NCBI GenBank assembly: GCA_002480525.1
Contig: DLCH01000020.1
Location: 11,346-37,694, forward strand
DNA length: 26,349 nt
Reading direction: 5' to 3'
DNA from: Gammaproteobacteria bacterium UBA7803
GTDB lineage: Bacteria > Pseudomonadota > Gammaproteobacteria > Pseudomonadales > Azotimanducaceae
Below are positions 15,481 through 23,298 of the stretch, one piece after another (positions within the stretch are counted from its first letter, which is position 1; every line of letters begins with the position of its first letter). The notes under the pieces were generated by a model that did no database searches, was not told where the DNA came from, and saw only the letters and a list, made by a program, of their open reading frames with translations. Made by a program: the position numbers and the translations under genes.

Positions 15481-15756
15481 ATGAATTCAAACCGGTCGAA
15501 CCACATGCCGCAACTCATCCGGGACTTCGTCGAGCATCCGCGATCCGTCGGCGAGAGCTACGCCGAGCACTGGCTGAGCGCCATGGGATTCGCGCTGACC
15601 ATGCTGACCCTGGCCCTGGTGTGCGCCCTGCACGCCTTCGTGCCGGGCCTGTTCAAGCGTACGGCCAGCCGCACCGTCGACGAGCTGCACCGCCGCATGG
15701 TCACCCACCGCCACCGGCAGGGCGCCGGGAGCACGGCGACCGGTCCCAGCGCCTGA
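15481..15756 (+). CDS. Small membrane protein, DUF6356-like
   Basis: This protein of up to 91 residues carries one or two hydrophobic segments (AMGFALTMLTLALVCALHAF) and the pattern EHPRSVGESYAEHW, then HAFVPGLFKRTASRTVDELH. That is the order I associate with the uncharacterised DUF6356 family (about 70-75 residues). With the ATG at 15481 the protein has a short extra N-terminus; the ATG at 15505 gives the typical family length. Neither has a Shine-Dalgarno, and a -10-like TAGATT at 15471-15476 sits so close that transcription would start at about the first ATG. It is divergent from the DecR-like regulator and probably controlled by it. The function is unknown. Confidence 0.75.
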   Translation: MNSNRSNHMPQLIRDFVEHPRSVGESYAEHWLSAMGFALTMLTLALVCALHAFVPGLFKRTASRTVDELHRRMVTHRHRQGAGSTATGPSA

Positions 15757-15799
15757 CCCCGCGGCCGCGCGGTTCCGGCCCACCGGCACCGGGCGGCTT

Positions 15800-15841
15800 T
15801 TGGGAATTTAGACCCAATCGGCGGAACGGGTCTTACAAAAT
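15800..15841 (+). promoter_or_regulatory. Overlapping dyads and -10-like element upstream of the Ig/Fn3 protein
   Basis: An otherwise GC-rich gap contains an AT-richer island with two symmetric elements: TTGGG-N8-CCCAA (15800-15817) and AGACCC-N12-GGGTCT (15810-15833). The second directly abuts TACAAAAT (15834-15841), a -10-like sequence. The layout suggests a regulated promoter about 60 bases before the ATG at 15902. A further GC hairpin (15872-15887) lies just before the ribosome-binding site GAAGGA. The regulator is unknown. Confidence 0.4.
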
Positions 15842-15901
15842 CCTTACCTTGACGGCTTTCAACGAAGTCTTGGCGGCAGCGGCCGCCGAAGGATTGAAAG
15901 C

Positions 15902-16909
15902 ATGTCGTACCGCCTCCGCCGGACGCTTCCGGCCGTCGTTCTGCCCTGTCTGCTCTGTGCCGCCGCGCCGGCACTCGGTGCGCCCCCGGACCGGGGCAAC
16001 GGCGGCAACGACTCGCCCGCCTACCTGTCCTTCGCCGCCGACGCGGCCGAGGTGACCGCAGGGAACGCCGTCCGGCTGAGCTGGGCCAGCCTCAACACCA
16101 AGCACTGCTTCGCTTCCGGCGCCTGGGAGGGCAAGCACCCCACGGACGGCACCTACGTGACCGGGCCGCTGGTCACCGACAGCACCTTCGCGCTGGAGTG
16201 CAAGGGGACCGGCACCGCCGCCACGGCCACGGTGCGGGTCCGGGTGGTGGCCGCGACCGCGGAACAACCCGCGCCGACGGACCCGGAGACCCCGCCGGCG
16301 GAACCGACGCCGATCGAGGACCCGGTCGCGGACACCGAGCCGACGACCTCCGAACCGGAGCCCCTGCCTCAGGAACCGGAACCCGAACCTGCACCGGAAC
16401 CTGTGCCGGAACCTGCGCCGGCACCGACCCTGGCCTTCGACGCCTCGGCCAGCCAGGTCGCGGCAGGCGGCTCGGCGACGCTGAGCTGGACCGCGGACAA
16501 CGCGGACGGATGCACCGCCGGCGGCGGCTGGAGCGGCCAGCGGCCGCACACCGGCACCGAGACGGTCGGACCGATCGACGGCAGCACGACGTTCTCGCTG
16601 AGCTGCGACGGCCCCGGCGGCAGCGCCGTCGCGATGATCTCCGTCGCCATCAGCGACACGGTGAGCCTGAACTGGCAGGCGCCGACGGAGAACACCGACG
16701 GTAGCCTGCTGACGGACCTGTCCGGATACCGCATCTACTACGGCCTGCGCAGCGGCGACTATACGGACAGCGTGCTGATCGGCGCCGCGGCGTCGACGAG
16801 CCACGCGCTCGAGCTCGTATCCGGTGAGTACTACTTCGCCATGACCGCCCTCGACGCCGAAGGCAACGAGAGCGGCTACTCCAACGAGGTGATCAAGGTC
16901 GTGCCCTGA
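15902..16909 (+). CDS. Secreted protein with two Ig-like repeats, a PEP-rich linker and an Fn3 domain
   Basis: This 335-residue exported protein has a Sec signal at residues 1-26 ending PALGA. Residues 42-116 and 176-250 are a clear duplication. Both read LSF or LAF, V-x-(A)G-(GN)-(S/A), L-S-W, a Cys (69 and 204), a G-x-W-x-G turn, a GT(Y/E) strand, STFxL or TTFSL, and a second Cys (100 and 235), so each probably has one disulfide. A Pro/Glu/Thr linker (118-175) with three tandem 12-base DNA units at 16388-16423 separates them. The C-terminus (253-335) is an Fn3-type domain (VSLNWQAPTENTDGSLLTDL, then SGYRIYYG and GYSNEVIKV). No catalytic or anchor motif is visible, so it is probably an extracellular or periplasmic binding or adhesion module. 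It is convergent with the ATP-grasp gene at a gap of 2 bases. Confidence 0.88.
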   Translation: MSYRLRRTLPAVVLPCLLCAAAPALGAPPDRGNGGNDSPAYLSFAADAAEVTAGNAVRLSWASLNTKHCFASGAWEGKHPTDGTYVTGPLVTDSTFALECKGTGTAATATVRVRVVAATAEQPAPTDPETPPAEPTPIEDPVADTEPTTSEPEPLPQEPEPEPAPEPVPEPAPAPTLAFDASASQVAAGGSATLSWTADNADGCTAGGGWSGQRPHTGTETVGPIDGSTTFSLSCDGPGGSAVAMISVAISDTVSLNWQAPTENTDGSLLTDLSGYRIYYGLRSGDYTDSVLIGAAASTSHALELVSGEYYFAMTALDAEGNESGYSNEVIKVVP

Positions 16910-16911
16910 GG

Positions 16912-18381
<1,470 letters not shown>

Positions 18382-18393
18382 CGGTGTTTCCGC

Positions 18394-20085
18394 TCAGTAA
18401 CCGATCGCGCCGCCGTCCGGCACCCGGAGGTCGACGCCGCCTTCCAGAACGCCCGTTTCCGGGTTCACCACGATCACCTCGGCGGCGCCCTGGGCATCGC
18501 GCTCCTCGAGCGCGTGACCCATCGCCCTCAGGCCGTTCAGGGAATCCAGCGAGAAGCCGTTGCGCTCGTAGTAGACGGTGTCCGGCAGCCATTGATGGTG
18601 AATTCGGCCGGCGTCCACCGCCGCCTGGGCGCTCATGCCGTGGTCGACCACGTTGAGGATGGTCTGCAGCACCGTGTTGATGATGGTGCGCCCGCCCGGC
18701 GTTCCGGTCACCATGAACAGCTCGCCGTCGCGGGCGAGGATGGTCGGCCACATGCTCGACAGCATGCGCTTGCCGGGTTCCGCGAGATTGGCCGGCGTGC
18801 CGATCAGCCCCTGGTCGTTGGTGAGCCCAGGACCGGCGTTGAAGTCGCCCATCTCGTTGTTGAGCAGGAAGCCGCCGCCCGGCACGACGATGCCCGAGCC
18901 GTAGCCCCACTCCAGGGTGTAGGTGAGGGAAACGGCGTTGCGGTCCTTGTCGACCACGGAGAAGTGGGTGGTCTCCTCGCTCTCCACCGGCCAGGTGAAG
19001 CGCGTCGGATCCGAGGTCGAGGCCTGGTCCGGATCGATGGTCGCGCGCAGCTCGTCGGCGTAGCGCTTGGACGTCAGCCGCTTGACCGGCAGATCGGGGT
19101 TGAAGTCGGGATCGCCCAGGAACCGGGCCCGGTCCGCGTAGGCCCGGCGCATGGTCTCGGCCATACGGTGCAGGGTCGCGGTGGTGCCGAAGCCGAGGCT
19201 CGCCAGGTCGTAGCCTTCCAGCACGTTCAGCATCTCGATGAGAATCGTGCCGCCCGAGCTCGGCGGCGGCATGGACAACACCTCGTAGCCGCGATAGCTG
19301 CCGCGCACCGGCTCGCGCCGCCGCGGCGTGTAGCCCGCCAGATCCTCCAGGGTGATGAGGCCGCCGCCGCGGGCCATTTCCGCCACGATCAGCTCGGCGG
19401 TCCGGCCTTCGTAGAAGCCCTTCGGCCCGCCGTCGGCGATGCGCTGCAGCGAGTCCGCCAGATCCGCCTGAACCAGCAGGTCGCCCGGCTGGTAGGGCTC
19501 GCCGTCCTTGCTGAACTGGGCGACGGAGGCCGGATACTTGCGCATGCGCGGCAGCACCCGCTCCAGGGACGCCGCCAGCCCGTGGGTCACCACGATGCCG
19601 TCCCGGGCGAGCGCGACGGCGGGTTCGACCAGCCGCTTCCAGGGCAGCTTGCCCTCGTCCTGCCAGGCCATGTAGAGCCCGGCCACCGTGCCCGGCACGC
19701 CCACGGACATGTGGCTCATGTGGTGCCGCTGGAAGCTGTATTCGCCGTCCTCCAGCCACATCTCGGGATGCGAGCCGGTGGGCGCGGTCTCACGGAAATC
19801 GTAGGCCACCGGCTTGCCGCTGGACGGCCGGTAGACGAGGAACCCGCCGCCGCCGATGTTGCCCGCGGTCGGGTGGGTGACGGCCAGGGCGAACGCCGTG
19901 GCCACGGCGGCATCCACCGCGCTGCCGCCCTCCTCCAGCACCTCGACGCCGATCCGCGAGGCGATGTCGTTCTGGGACACCACCATGCCGCTGCTGGCGC
20001 GGAACGGAGCGTTGGCGGCCGTGGCCAGCGGCGCCGCCAGGGCGAACGACAGAACGAACACGAAACGCAGAACGGGATGCAGCAC
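18394..20085 (-). CDS. ggt: Gamma-glutamyltransferase (GGT), exported
   Basis: This 563-residue Ntn-hydrolase precursor cleaves gamma-glutamyl bonds of glutathione and related peptides, or transfers the glutamyl group. The GTG at 20085 is chosen because GAGG lies just upstream and the product then begins with a proper signal peptide (about residues 1-24, ending ATAAN); the frame is open further 5' but codes for Arg/Cys-rich non-signal sequence. The autoprocessing nucleophile is the first Thr (about residue 372) of TTHFSVVDKDRNAVSLTYT. The lid and substrate residues LLNNEMGDF and GTPGGRTIINT follow as in known GGTs, with Glu where E. coli has Gln in the NNQM segment. It is probably periplasmic. 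It is the first gene of a two-gene unit with the RLAN/ATP-grasp ligase. Confidence 0.95.
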   Translation of the reverse strand: MLHPVLRFVFVLSFALAAPLATAANAPFRASSGMVVSQNDIASRIGVEVLEEGGSAVDAAVATAFALAVTHPTAGNIGGGGFLVYRPSSGKPVAYDFRETAPTGSHPEMWLEDGEYSFQRHHMSHMSVGVPGTVAGLYMAWQDEGKLPWKRLVEPAVALARDGIVVTHGLAASLERVLPRMRKYPASVAQFSKDGEPYQPGDLLVQADLADSLQRIADGGPKGFYEGRTAELIVAEMARGGGLITLEDLAGYTPRRREPVRGSYRGYEVLSMPPPSSGGTILIEMLNVLEGYDLASLGFGTTATLHRMAETMRRAYADRARFLGDPDFNPDLPVKRLTSKRYADELRATIDPDQASTSDPTRFTWPVESEETTHFSVVDKDRNAVSLTYTLEWGYGSGIVVPGGGFLLNNEMGDFNAGPGLTNDQGLIGTPANLAEPGKRMLSSMWPTILARDGELFMVTGTPGGRTIINTVLQTILNVVDHGMSAQAAVDAGRIHHQWLPDTVYYERNGFSLDSLNGLRAMGHALEERDAQGAAEVIVVNPETGVLEGGVDLRVPDGGAIGY

Positions 20086-20240
20086 GCGGACCTCGCAGGC
20101 GGGGAGTCGGACGCAATGGTCGGCAACGGCCCGGACCTTTGCAAGCGGTTGCCGCAGATGGCGCGCCGTGCGGTCCGCCGGCCCGGCGCCGCCGGCCGCC
20201 CGGCAGCACGGCGGGGACCGCCTCACGGCGCCGTCATGCC

Positions 20241-20260
20241 CCGTTCACGGTCCGTTCACG
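20241..20260. promoter_or_regulatory. 11-base-period direct repeat upstream of GGT
   Basis: CCGTTCACG occurs twice (20241-20249 and 20252-20260) with an 11-base period, the spacing used by OmpR/PhoB-family response regulators. It lies about 155 bases upstream of the GGT start. The call rests on one repeat pair only, and a chance match is possible. Confidence 0.25.
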
Positions 20261-20299
20261 TTCGATGGGGAGAATGGGCACCGTCAGGAAGTTGCTGAC

Positions 20300-20341
20300 A
20301 CCCCAGGGTCGGTTCCCCCCTCCCCTCACCGGCCCTGGGGT
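20300..20341. repeat. Long hairpin with pyrimidine loop between lipoprotein and GGT genes
   Basis: Arms at 20300-20312 and 20329-20341 pair over 13 positions with one G-U. The 16-base loop is nearly all C and T. It follows the lipoprotein stop (20384, minus strand) and could end that transcript or stabilise RNA, but no T tract follows on either strand. The 20086-20383 gap contains no convincing gene. Confidence 0.45.
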
Positions 20342-20383
20342 CCCCCTCTCCGATCGATCCTCCGCCGAATCAGCAGACGCCGC

Positions 20384-20704
20384 TCAGTCGAATACCCGCG
20401 GTCCGTCCGGCATGCGCACCGCCACCACGTCCCTGGCCCACTGACGGCAGGCGGCGTGCACGCGGTAGCCGCCGTAGACGTACCGTTCACCCTCCCGCTC
20501 CCAGTAGCAGGCCGTGGTGAGCTCCCGGATGACGTCGTTGCGGGCCTGGGTCAGCGGGCTGACCGTGACGTTGGAGGCGCATCCTCCCGCGAGGAGGAGC
20601 AGGGCCGCGCCCAGCAGGGCGGATGGCGACGGGGCGGCGGGCGATTTCGAGGACGGTCCAGCGGACGGTTCTCTGGACGAGGTTCTGGACGATGTTCCGG
20701 ACAT
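20384..20704 (-). CDS. Small outer/inner-membrane lipoprotein, unknown function
   Basis: This 106-residue protein has a hydrophobic segment (ALLGAALLLLAGGC) ending in a lipobox with Cys42. Its N-terminal region before that is unusually long and built of four-residue Ser/Pro repeats encoded by 12-base DNA repeats. The start ATG at 20704 is supported by AGGAAG 7 bases upstream, and no other ATG, GTG or TTG lies between it and the lipobox. The mature part (about 64 residues) contains three further Cys and many aromatic residues (CYWEREGERYVYGGYR, then CRQWARDVVAVR) and is probably a small disulfide-bonded periplasmic domain. I do not recognise the family. It is divergent from the PPK2 gene. Confidence 0.72.
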   Translation of the reverse strand: MSGTSSRTSSREPSAGPSSKSPAAPSPSALLGAALLLLAGGCASNVTVSPLTQARNDVIRELTTACYWEREGERYVYGGYRVHAACRQWARDVVAVRMPDGPRVFD

Positions 20705-20706
20705 GG
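20651..20706. repeat. Degenerate 12-base tandem repeat spanning the lipoprotein start
   Basis: About 4.7 units, each beginning GGAC(G/A), run from 20651 to 20706 (units starting at 20651, 20663, 20675, 20687 and 20699). The period is a multiple of three, so on the minus strand the units encode tetrapeptides SGTS, SRTS, SREP, SAGP, extending the protein ahead of its signal sequence. Units differ by a few bases, so this is an old array. Confidence 0.6.
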
Positions 20707-20911
20707 CGCGACTTCCTGAATTGTGGCCTGCCCCTCCCTGTTCGGTCCCGTTAGAAGCTTAGCAACGCCCATGCCAACCGCCATTTCAGGAAAAAGCTCG
20801 AAATATCAGAAGGTTAGACTCATGGGACAGAGATCCCAGCGGACCCGGAGCGGGATCGCGCCACATCCTGGTGCATCCGACCAGCACGACGCCGCGCGCG
20901 CCCGGACGCAG

Positions 20912-20917
20912 TACACT
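20912..20917 (+). promoter_or_regulatory. -10-like TACACT before PPK2
   Basis: TACACT lies 32 bases before the GTG start at 20950. A second -10-like TAGACT is at 20815-20820 in the AT-richer part of this gap. Either could drive PPK2, and the -35 boxes are unclear. Confidence 0.3.
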
Positions 20918-20949
20918 GATCGCCAATCGACGAGCCGCCGCGAGGACCC

Positions 20950-21870
20950 GTGAGCACCGGAACGGATTGGTACGACTTTCTGCTGGACGCCCTGGAGCCC
21001 GAGGAGAGCCACGGGCCGCTGCACAACGCGACGCCGCTGGCCGGGCCCGCGGACCCGGCAACCATCCGTCACTACTTCGCCGAAGGGCTCTATCCCTACG
21101 CCGAGCGCTACGACATCCGCGCCTACTACCGGGAGAAGCAGGCGCTGCAGGTCGAGCTGGTGAAGCTGCAGAACTGGATCAAGGATTCCGGTCGCAAGGT
21201 GGTGGTGCTGCTCGAGGGCCGCGACGCCGCCGGCAAAGGCAGCACCATCAAACGGCTGATGGAGAACCTGAATCCCCGCGGCGCCCGGGTGGTCGCCCTG
21301 GAGAAGCCCACGGACATCGAACGGGGCCAGTGGTACTTCCAGCGCTACACGGACCACCTGCCGTCCTCGGGCGAGATCGTGTTCTTCGACCGCTCCTGGT
21401 ACAACCGCGCCGGCGTCGAGCGGGTGATGGGGTTCTGCACGGAGCAGGAGTACTGGGAATTCACCCGGCAGGCGCCGCTGTTCGAGAACATGCTGGTGTC
21501 CAGCGGCATCGATCTGGTGAAGGTGTACCTGTCCGTCAGCCGGGAGGAGCAGGCCCGGCGCTTCCGCGAGCGGGAGCAGAACCCCCTCAAGCAGTGGAAG
21601 CTGTCGCCCGTGGACCGCGAGGCCCAGCGCAAGTGGGACCAGTACACCAGCGCCAAGGAGGCCACCTTCCGGCTCACCGACAGCCCGGCGGCACCCTGGG
21701 TCATCGTCAAGGCCGAGGACAAGCTCAGGGCGCGGCTGAACGTGATGCGCCTGGTGCTGGAGCGCTTCGACTACGCCGGCAAGGATCCCGAGGCCGCCGC
21801 GCCGCCGGACCCGCTGATCGTCGCGCCGGCGCGGCTGGTGTTCGGCGGCGGCCCGGACCCGGACCGCTGA
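20950..21870 (+). CDS. ppk2: Polyphosphate kinase 2 (PPK2)
   Basis: This 306-residue cytosolic enzyme transfers phosphate between polyphosphate and nucleoside diphosphates, typically regenerating GTP or ATP. The Walker A is GRDAAGKG (residues 90-97) and the Walker B/lid region FFDRSWYNRAGVERVMGF (about 145-162) has the conserved Asp-Arg and Arg pattern of the PPK2 family. EKPTDIERGQWYFQRY and KVYLSVSREEQARRFRER lie in the expected places. Its length with one PPK2 domain fits class I; ADP versus GDP preference cannot be read from sequence. The GTG start is used because the frame's conserved N-terminus follows directly, although the Shine-Dalgarno (GAGGA, 20942-20946) is close. It lies downstream of a divergent lipoprotein gene. 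Confidence 0.94.
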   Translation: MSTGTDWYDFLLDALEPEESHGPLHNATPLAGPADPATIRHYFAEGLYPYAERYDIRAYYREKQALQVELVKLQNWIKDSGRKVVVLLEGRDAAGKGSTIKRLMENLNPRGARVVALEKPTDIERGQWYFQRYTDHLPSSGEIVFFDRSWYNRAGVERVMGFCTEQEYWEFTRQAPLFENMLVSSGIDLVKVYLSVSREEQARRFREREQNPLKQWKLSPVDREAQRKWDQYTSAKEATFRLTDSPAAPWVIVKAEDKLRARLNVMRLVLERFDYAGKDPEAAAPPDPLIVAPARLVFGGGPDPDR

Positions 21871-21903
21871 CCCGGCCGGCTTTGCAGAAATCGCGCCGCG
21901 CCA

Positions 21904-21933
21904 TGCAACCGATCCGGCCCGTCCGGGTATCTA
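21904..21933 (+). promoter_or_regulatory. ECF-type promoter, probably autoregulatory
   Basis: TGCAACC (21904-21910) is followed after exactly 16 bases by GTATCTA (21927-21933). An AAC-containing -35 and a 16-base spacer are the pattern of ECF sigma promoters, and the operon that follows encodes such a factor. A CCGGG/CCCGG dyad (21923-21927, 21935-21939) flanks the -10. The function is inferred. Confidence 0.5.
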
Positions 21934-21963
21934 TCCCGGTGAGCCAACGACAAGGAGCGTTCC

Positions 21964-22305
21964 GTGGACTGGGTACCGATCGTCATGTTCGTGGTCATCG
22001 GCGTCGTCGTCGCGACCTACCTCTACCTGCGCTACCGCGCCCGCCGGGAAGTGCTGCAGACCGTGCGTTTCGCCATGGAACGCGGCCAGGAGATCACGCC
22101 CGAGCTGCTGGAGACCCTGGGCGGAGACGTCGCCGGCGGCCAGCGGGACCTGCGCAAGGGCGTCATCTGGCTGGCGCTGGCCATCGCCCTCGCCATCATG
22201 TCCTGGACGCTGGACGAGCCGGACCTGCTCGGGCCGGCGTCGCTGCCGCTGATGTTCGGCCTGGCCTATCTGGTGCTGTGGCGCTTCAGCGGCCAGCGGA
22301 CCTGA
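21964..22305 (+). CDS. DUF6249-like small membrane protein
   Basis: This 113-residue protein has an N-terminal TM helix (VPIVMFVVIGVVVATYLYL), then a charged segment of about 45 residues containing VRFAMERGQEITPELLETL, and two further hydrophobic stretches (WLALAIALAIMSW and SLPLMFGLAYLVLW). This matches my memory of DUF6249 proteins that sit next to ECF sigma factors. The GTG at 21964 has AAGGAG upstream. The role is unknown. Position as first gene of the sigma unit and membrane location suggest a part in sensing or a product under its control. The 3' end overlaps the proposed start of the sigma gene. Confidence 0.8.
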   Translation: MDWVPIVMFVVIGVVVATYLYLRYRARREVLQTVRFAMERGQEITPELLETLGGDVAGGQRDLRKGVIWLALAIALAIMSWTLDEPDLLGPASLPLMFGLAYLVLWRFSGQRT

Positions 22306-22859
22306 GCGGGGCCGCCGACGAGGTTCTCGCCCTGCAGGCGGCGACCCTGTCGGACGATGCGGCGTACGAGACCCTGGTGCGCCGCCACGCGCGCCGGACG
22401 CTGTCGATGCTGCGCCGTTTCACCCGCGATCCCGCGCTGGCCGAGGAGCTCTGCCAGGAGACCTTTCTGCGCGCCTGGCAGAAGCTGCCCAGCTTCCAGG
22501 GCCAGGGCAGCTTCGGCGGCTGGCTGGCCGCGGTGGCCTACAACGTGTTCCTGCAGCACCGCCGCCGCCACGCCGCCCGGGACCGGGTCACCGATTCCCT
22601 GGACGGGCCGGACGCCGGCGCCGGCCTGGCCGACCGGCAGTCGAGCAACGGCGCGGACACGGGCGCGGCGGAGCTGGACCGTCTGCTCGCCGTGGTGTCC
22701 GAGGACGAGCGCGTCGTCCTCACCCTCAGCTACGGGGCGGGGTTGAGCGCCACGGAGATCGGCGCCATGCTCGGCGTCGCACCGGGCACCGTGAAATCAC
22801 AGATCCACCGGGCCAAGGACAAGATCCGCCGGGCATTCGACATCGAGGCCGAGACATGA
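22278..22859 (+). CDS. ECF-family sigma-70 factor
   Basis: This is an extracytoplasmic-function sigma factor of up to 193 residues, with region 2 (YETLVRRHARRTLSMLRRF, then DPALAEELCQETFLRAWQKL and GSFGGWLAAVAYNVF) and region 4 (LDRLLAVVSEDERVVLTLSY, then GLSATEIGAMLGVAPGTVKS and QIHRAKDKIRRAF). Region 3 is absent, as is typical. It directs RNA polymerase to a small regulon under stress. The start is uncertain: the only usual start before region 2 is the GTG at 22278, which overlaps the preceding gene; a CTG at 22302 overlapping that gene's stop is possible. The stop overlaps the next gene by 4 bases (ATGA), so sigma and putative anti-sigma are co-translated. Confidence 0.9.
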   Translation: MALQRPADLSGAADEVLALQAATLSDDAAYETLVRRHARRTLSMLRRFTRDPALAEELCQETFLRAWQKLPSFQGQGSFGGWLAAVAYNVFLQHRRRHAARDRVTDSLDGPDAGAGLADRQSSNGADTGAAELDRLLAVVSEDERVVLTLSYGAGLSATEIGAMLGVAPGTVKSQIHRAKDKIRRAFDIEAET

Positions 22860-23230
22860 CCGGACACGACCCCGTCGACACGCTGCTCACCCGGGCATTC
22901 GCCGCCGACGCCGCGGCCGGCCCGCCCGACCGCTTCGCCGAGCGCGTGATGGCACGGATCCGCCGCCGCCGCCGGCTGCGCGTGGTGGTGCTGAGCGCCG
23001 CGCTCGGCATCGGCATCGCCGTGACCGCGGCCGCCTCGGCCTCCGCCATCGTCGAGTTCGGCCGCTGGCTCGGGACCCTGCGGCTCGACGGCGCCGTGCT
23101 CGACGTGGCCGCGGCCCTGCCGGCGGCGTCGGCATCCACCTGGCCCGCCGCCTTCCCCGCCGCTGCCGCGCTGCTGCTCGGGCTGCTCGGCTGGTTCGTC
23201 TGCCTGGACGAGGAGTCCGGCGCGCTCTGA
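22856..23230 (+). CDS. Putative membrane anti-sigma factor
   Basis: This 124-residue protein starts in the ATGA overlap with the sigma gene. A cytosolic N-terminus of about 40 residues (DPVDTLLTRAFAADAAAG, then FAERVMARIRRRRRLR) precedes two TM helices (about 42-64 and 97-115) and a short acidic tail. The arrangement and position fit a membrane-bound anti-sigma factor that holds the sigma factor until released. The usual zinc-binding HxxxCxxC motif is absent, so it is not of the ZAS type, and a release mechanism is not evident. It is called anti-sigma by context, not by a family match. Confidence 0.75.
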   Translation: MTGHDPVDTLLTRAFAADAAAGPPDRFAERVMARIRRRRRLRVVVLSAALGIGIAVTAAASASAIVEFGRWLGTLRLDGAVLDVAAALPAASASTWPAAFPAAAALLLGLLGWFVCLDEESGAL

Positions 23231-23298
23231 CCCGACCCGGCGGGACAACCTCCGCCGGCTGTGCGATCCTGCCCGGCGTTCCATCAACGGGGAGGAAC

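Noticed and set aside
20822..20953. Short open frame ahead of PPK2, ending in a GTGA overlap
   Set aside because: It contains the likely TACACT promoter, has no ribosome-binding site, and its sequence is Arg/Ser-rich without a domain.
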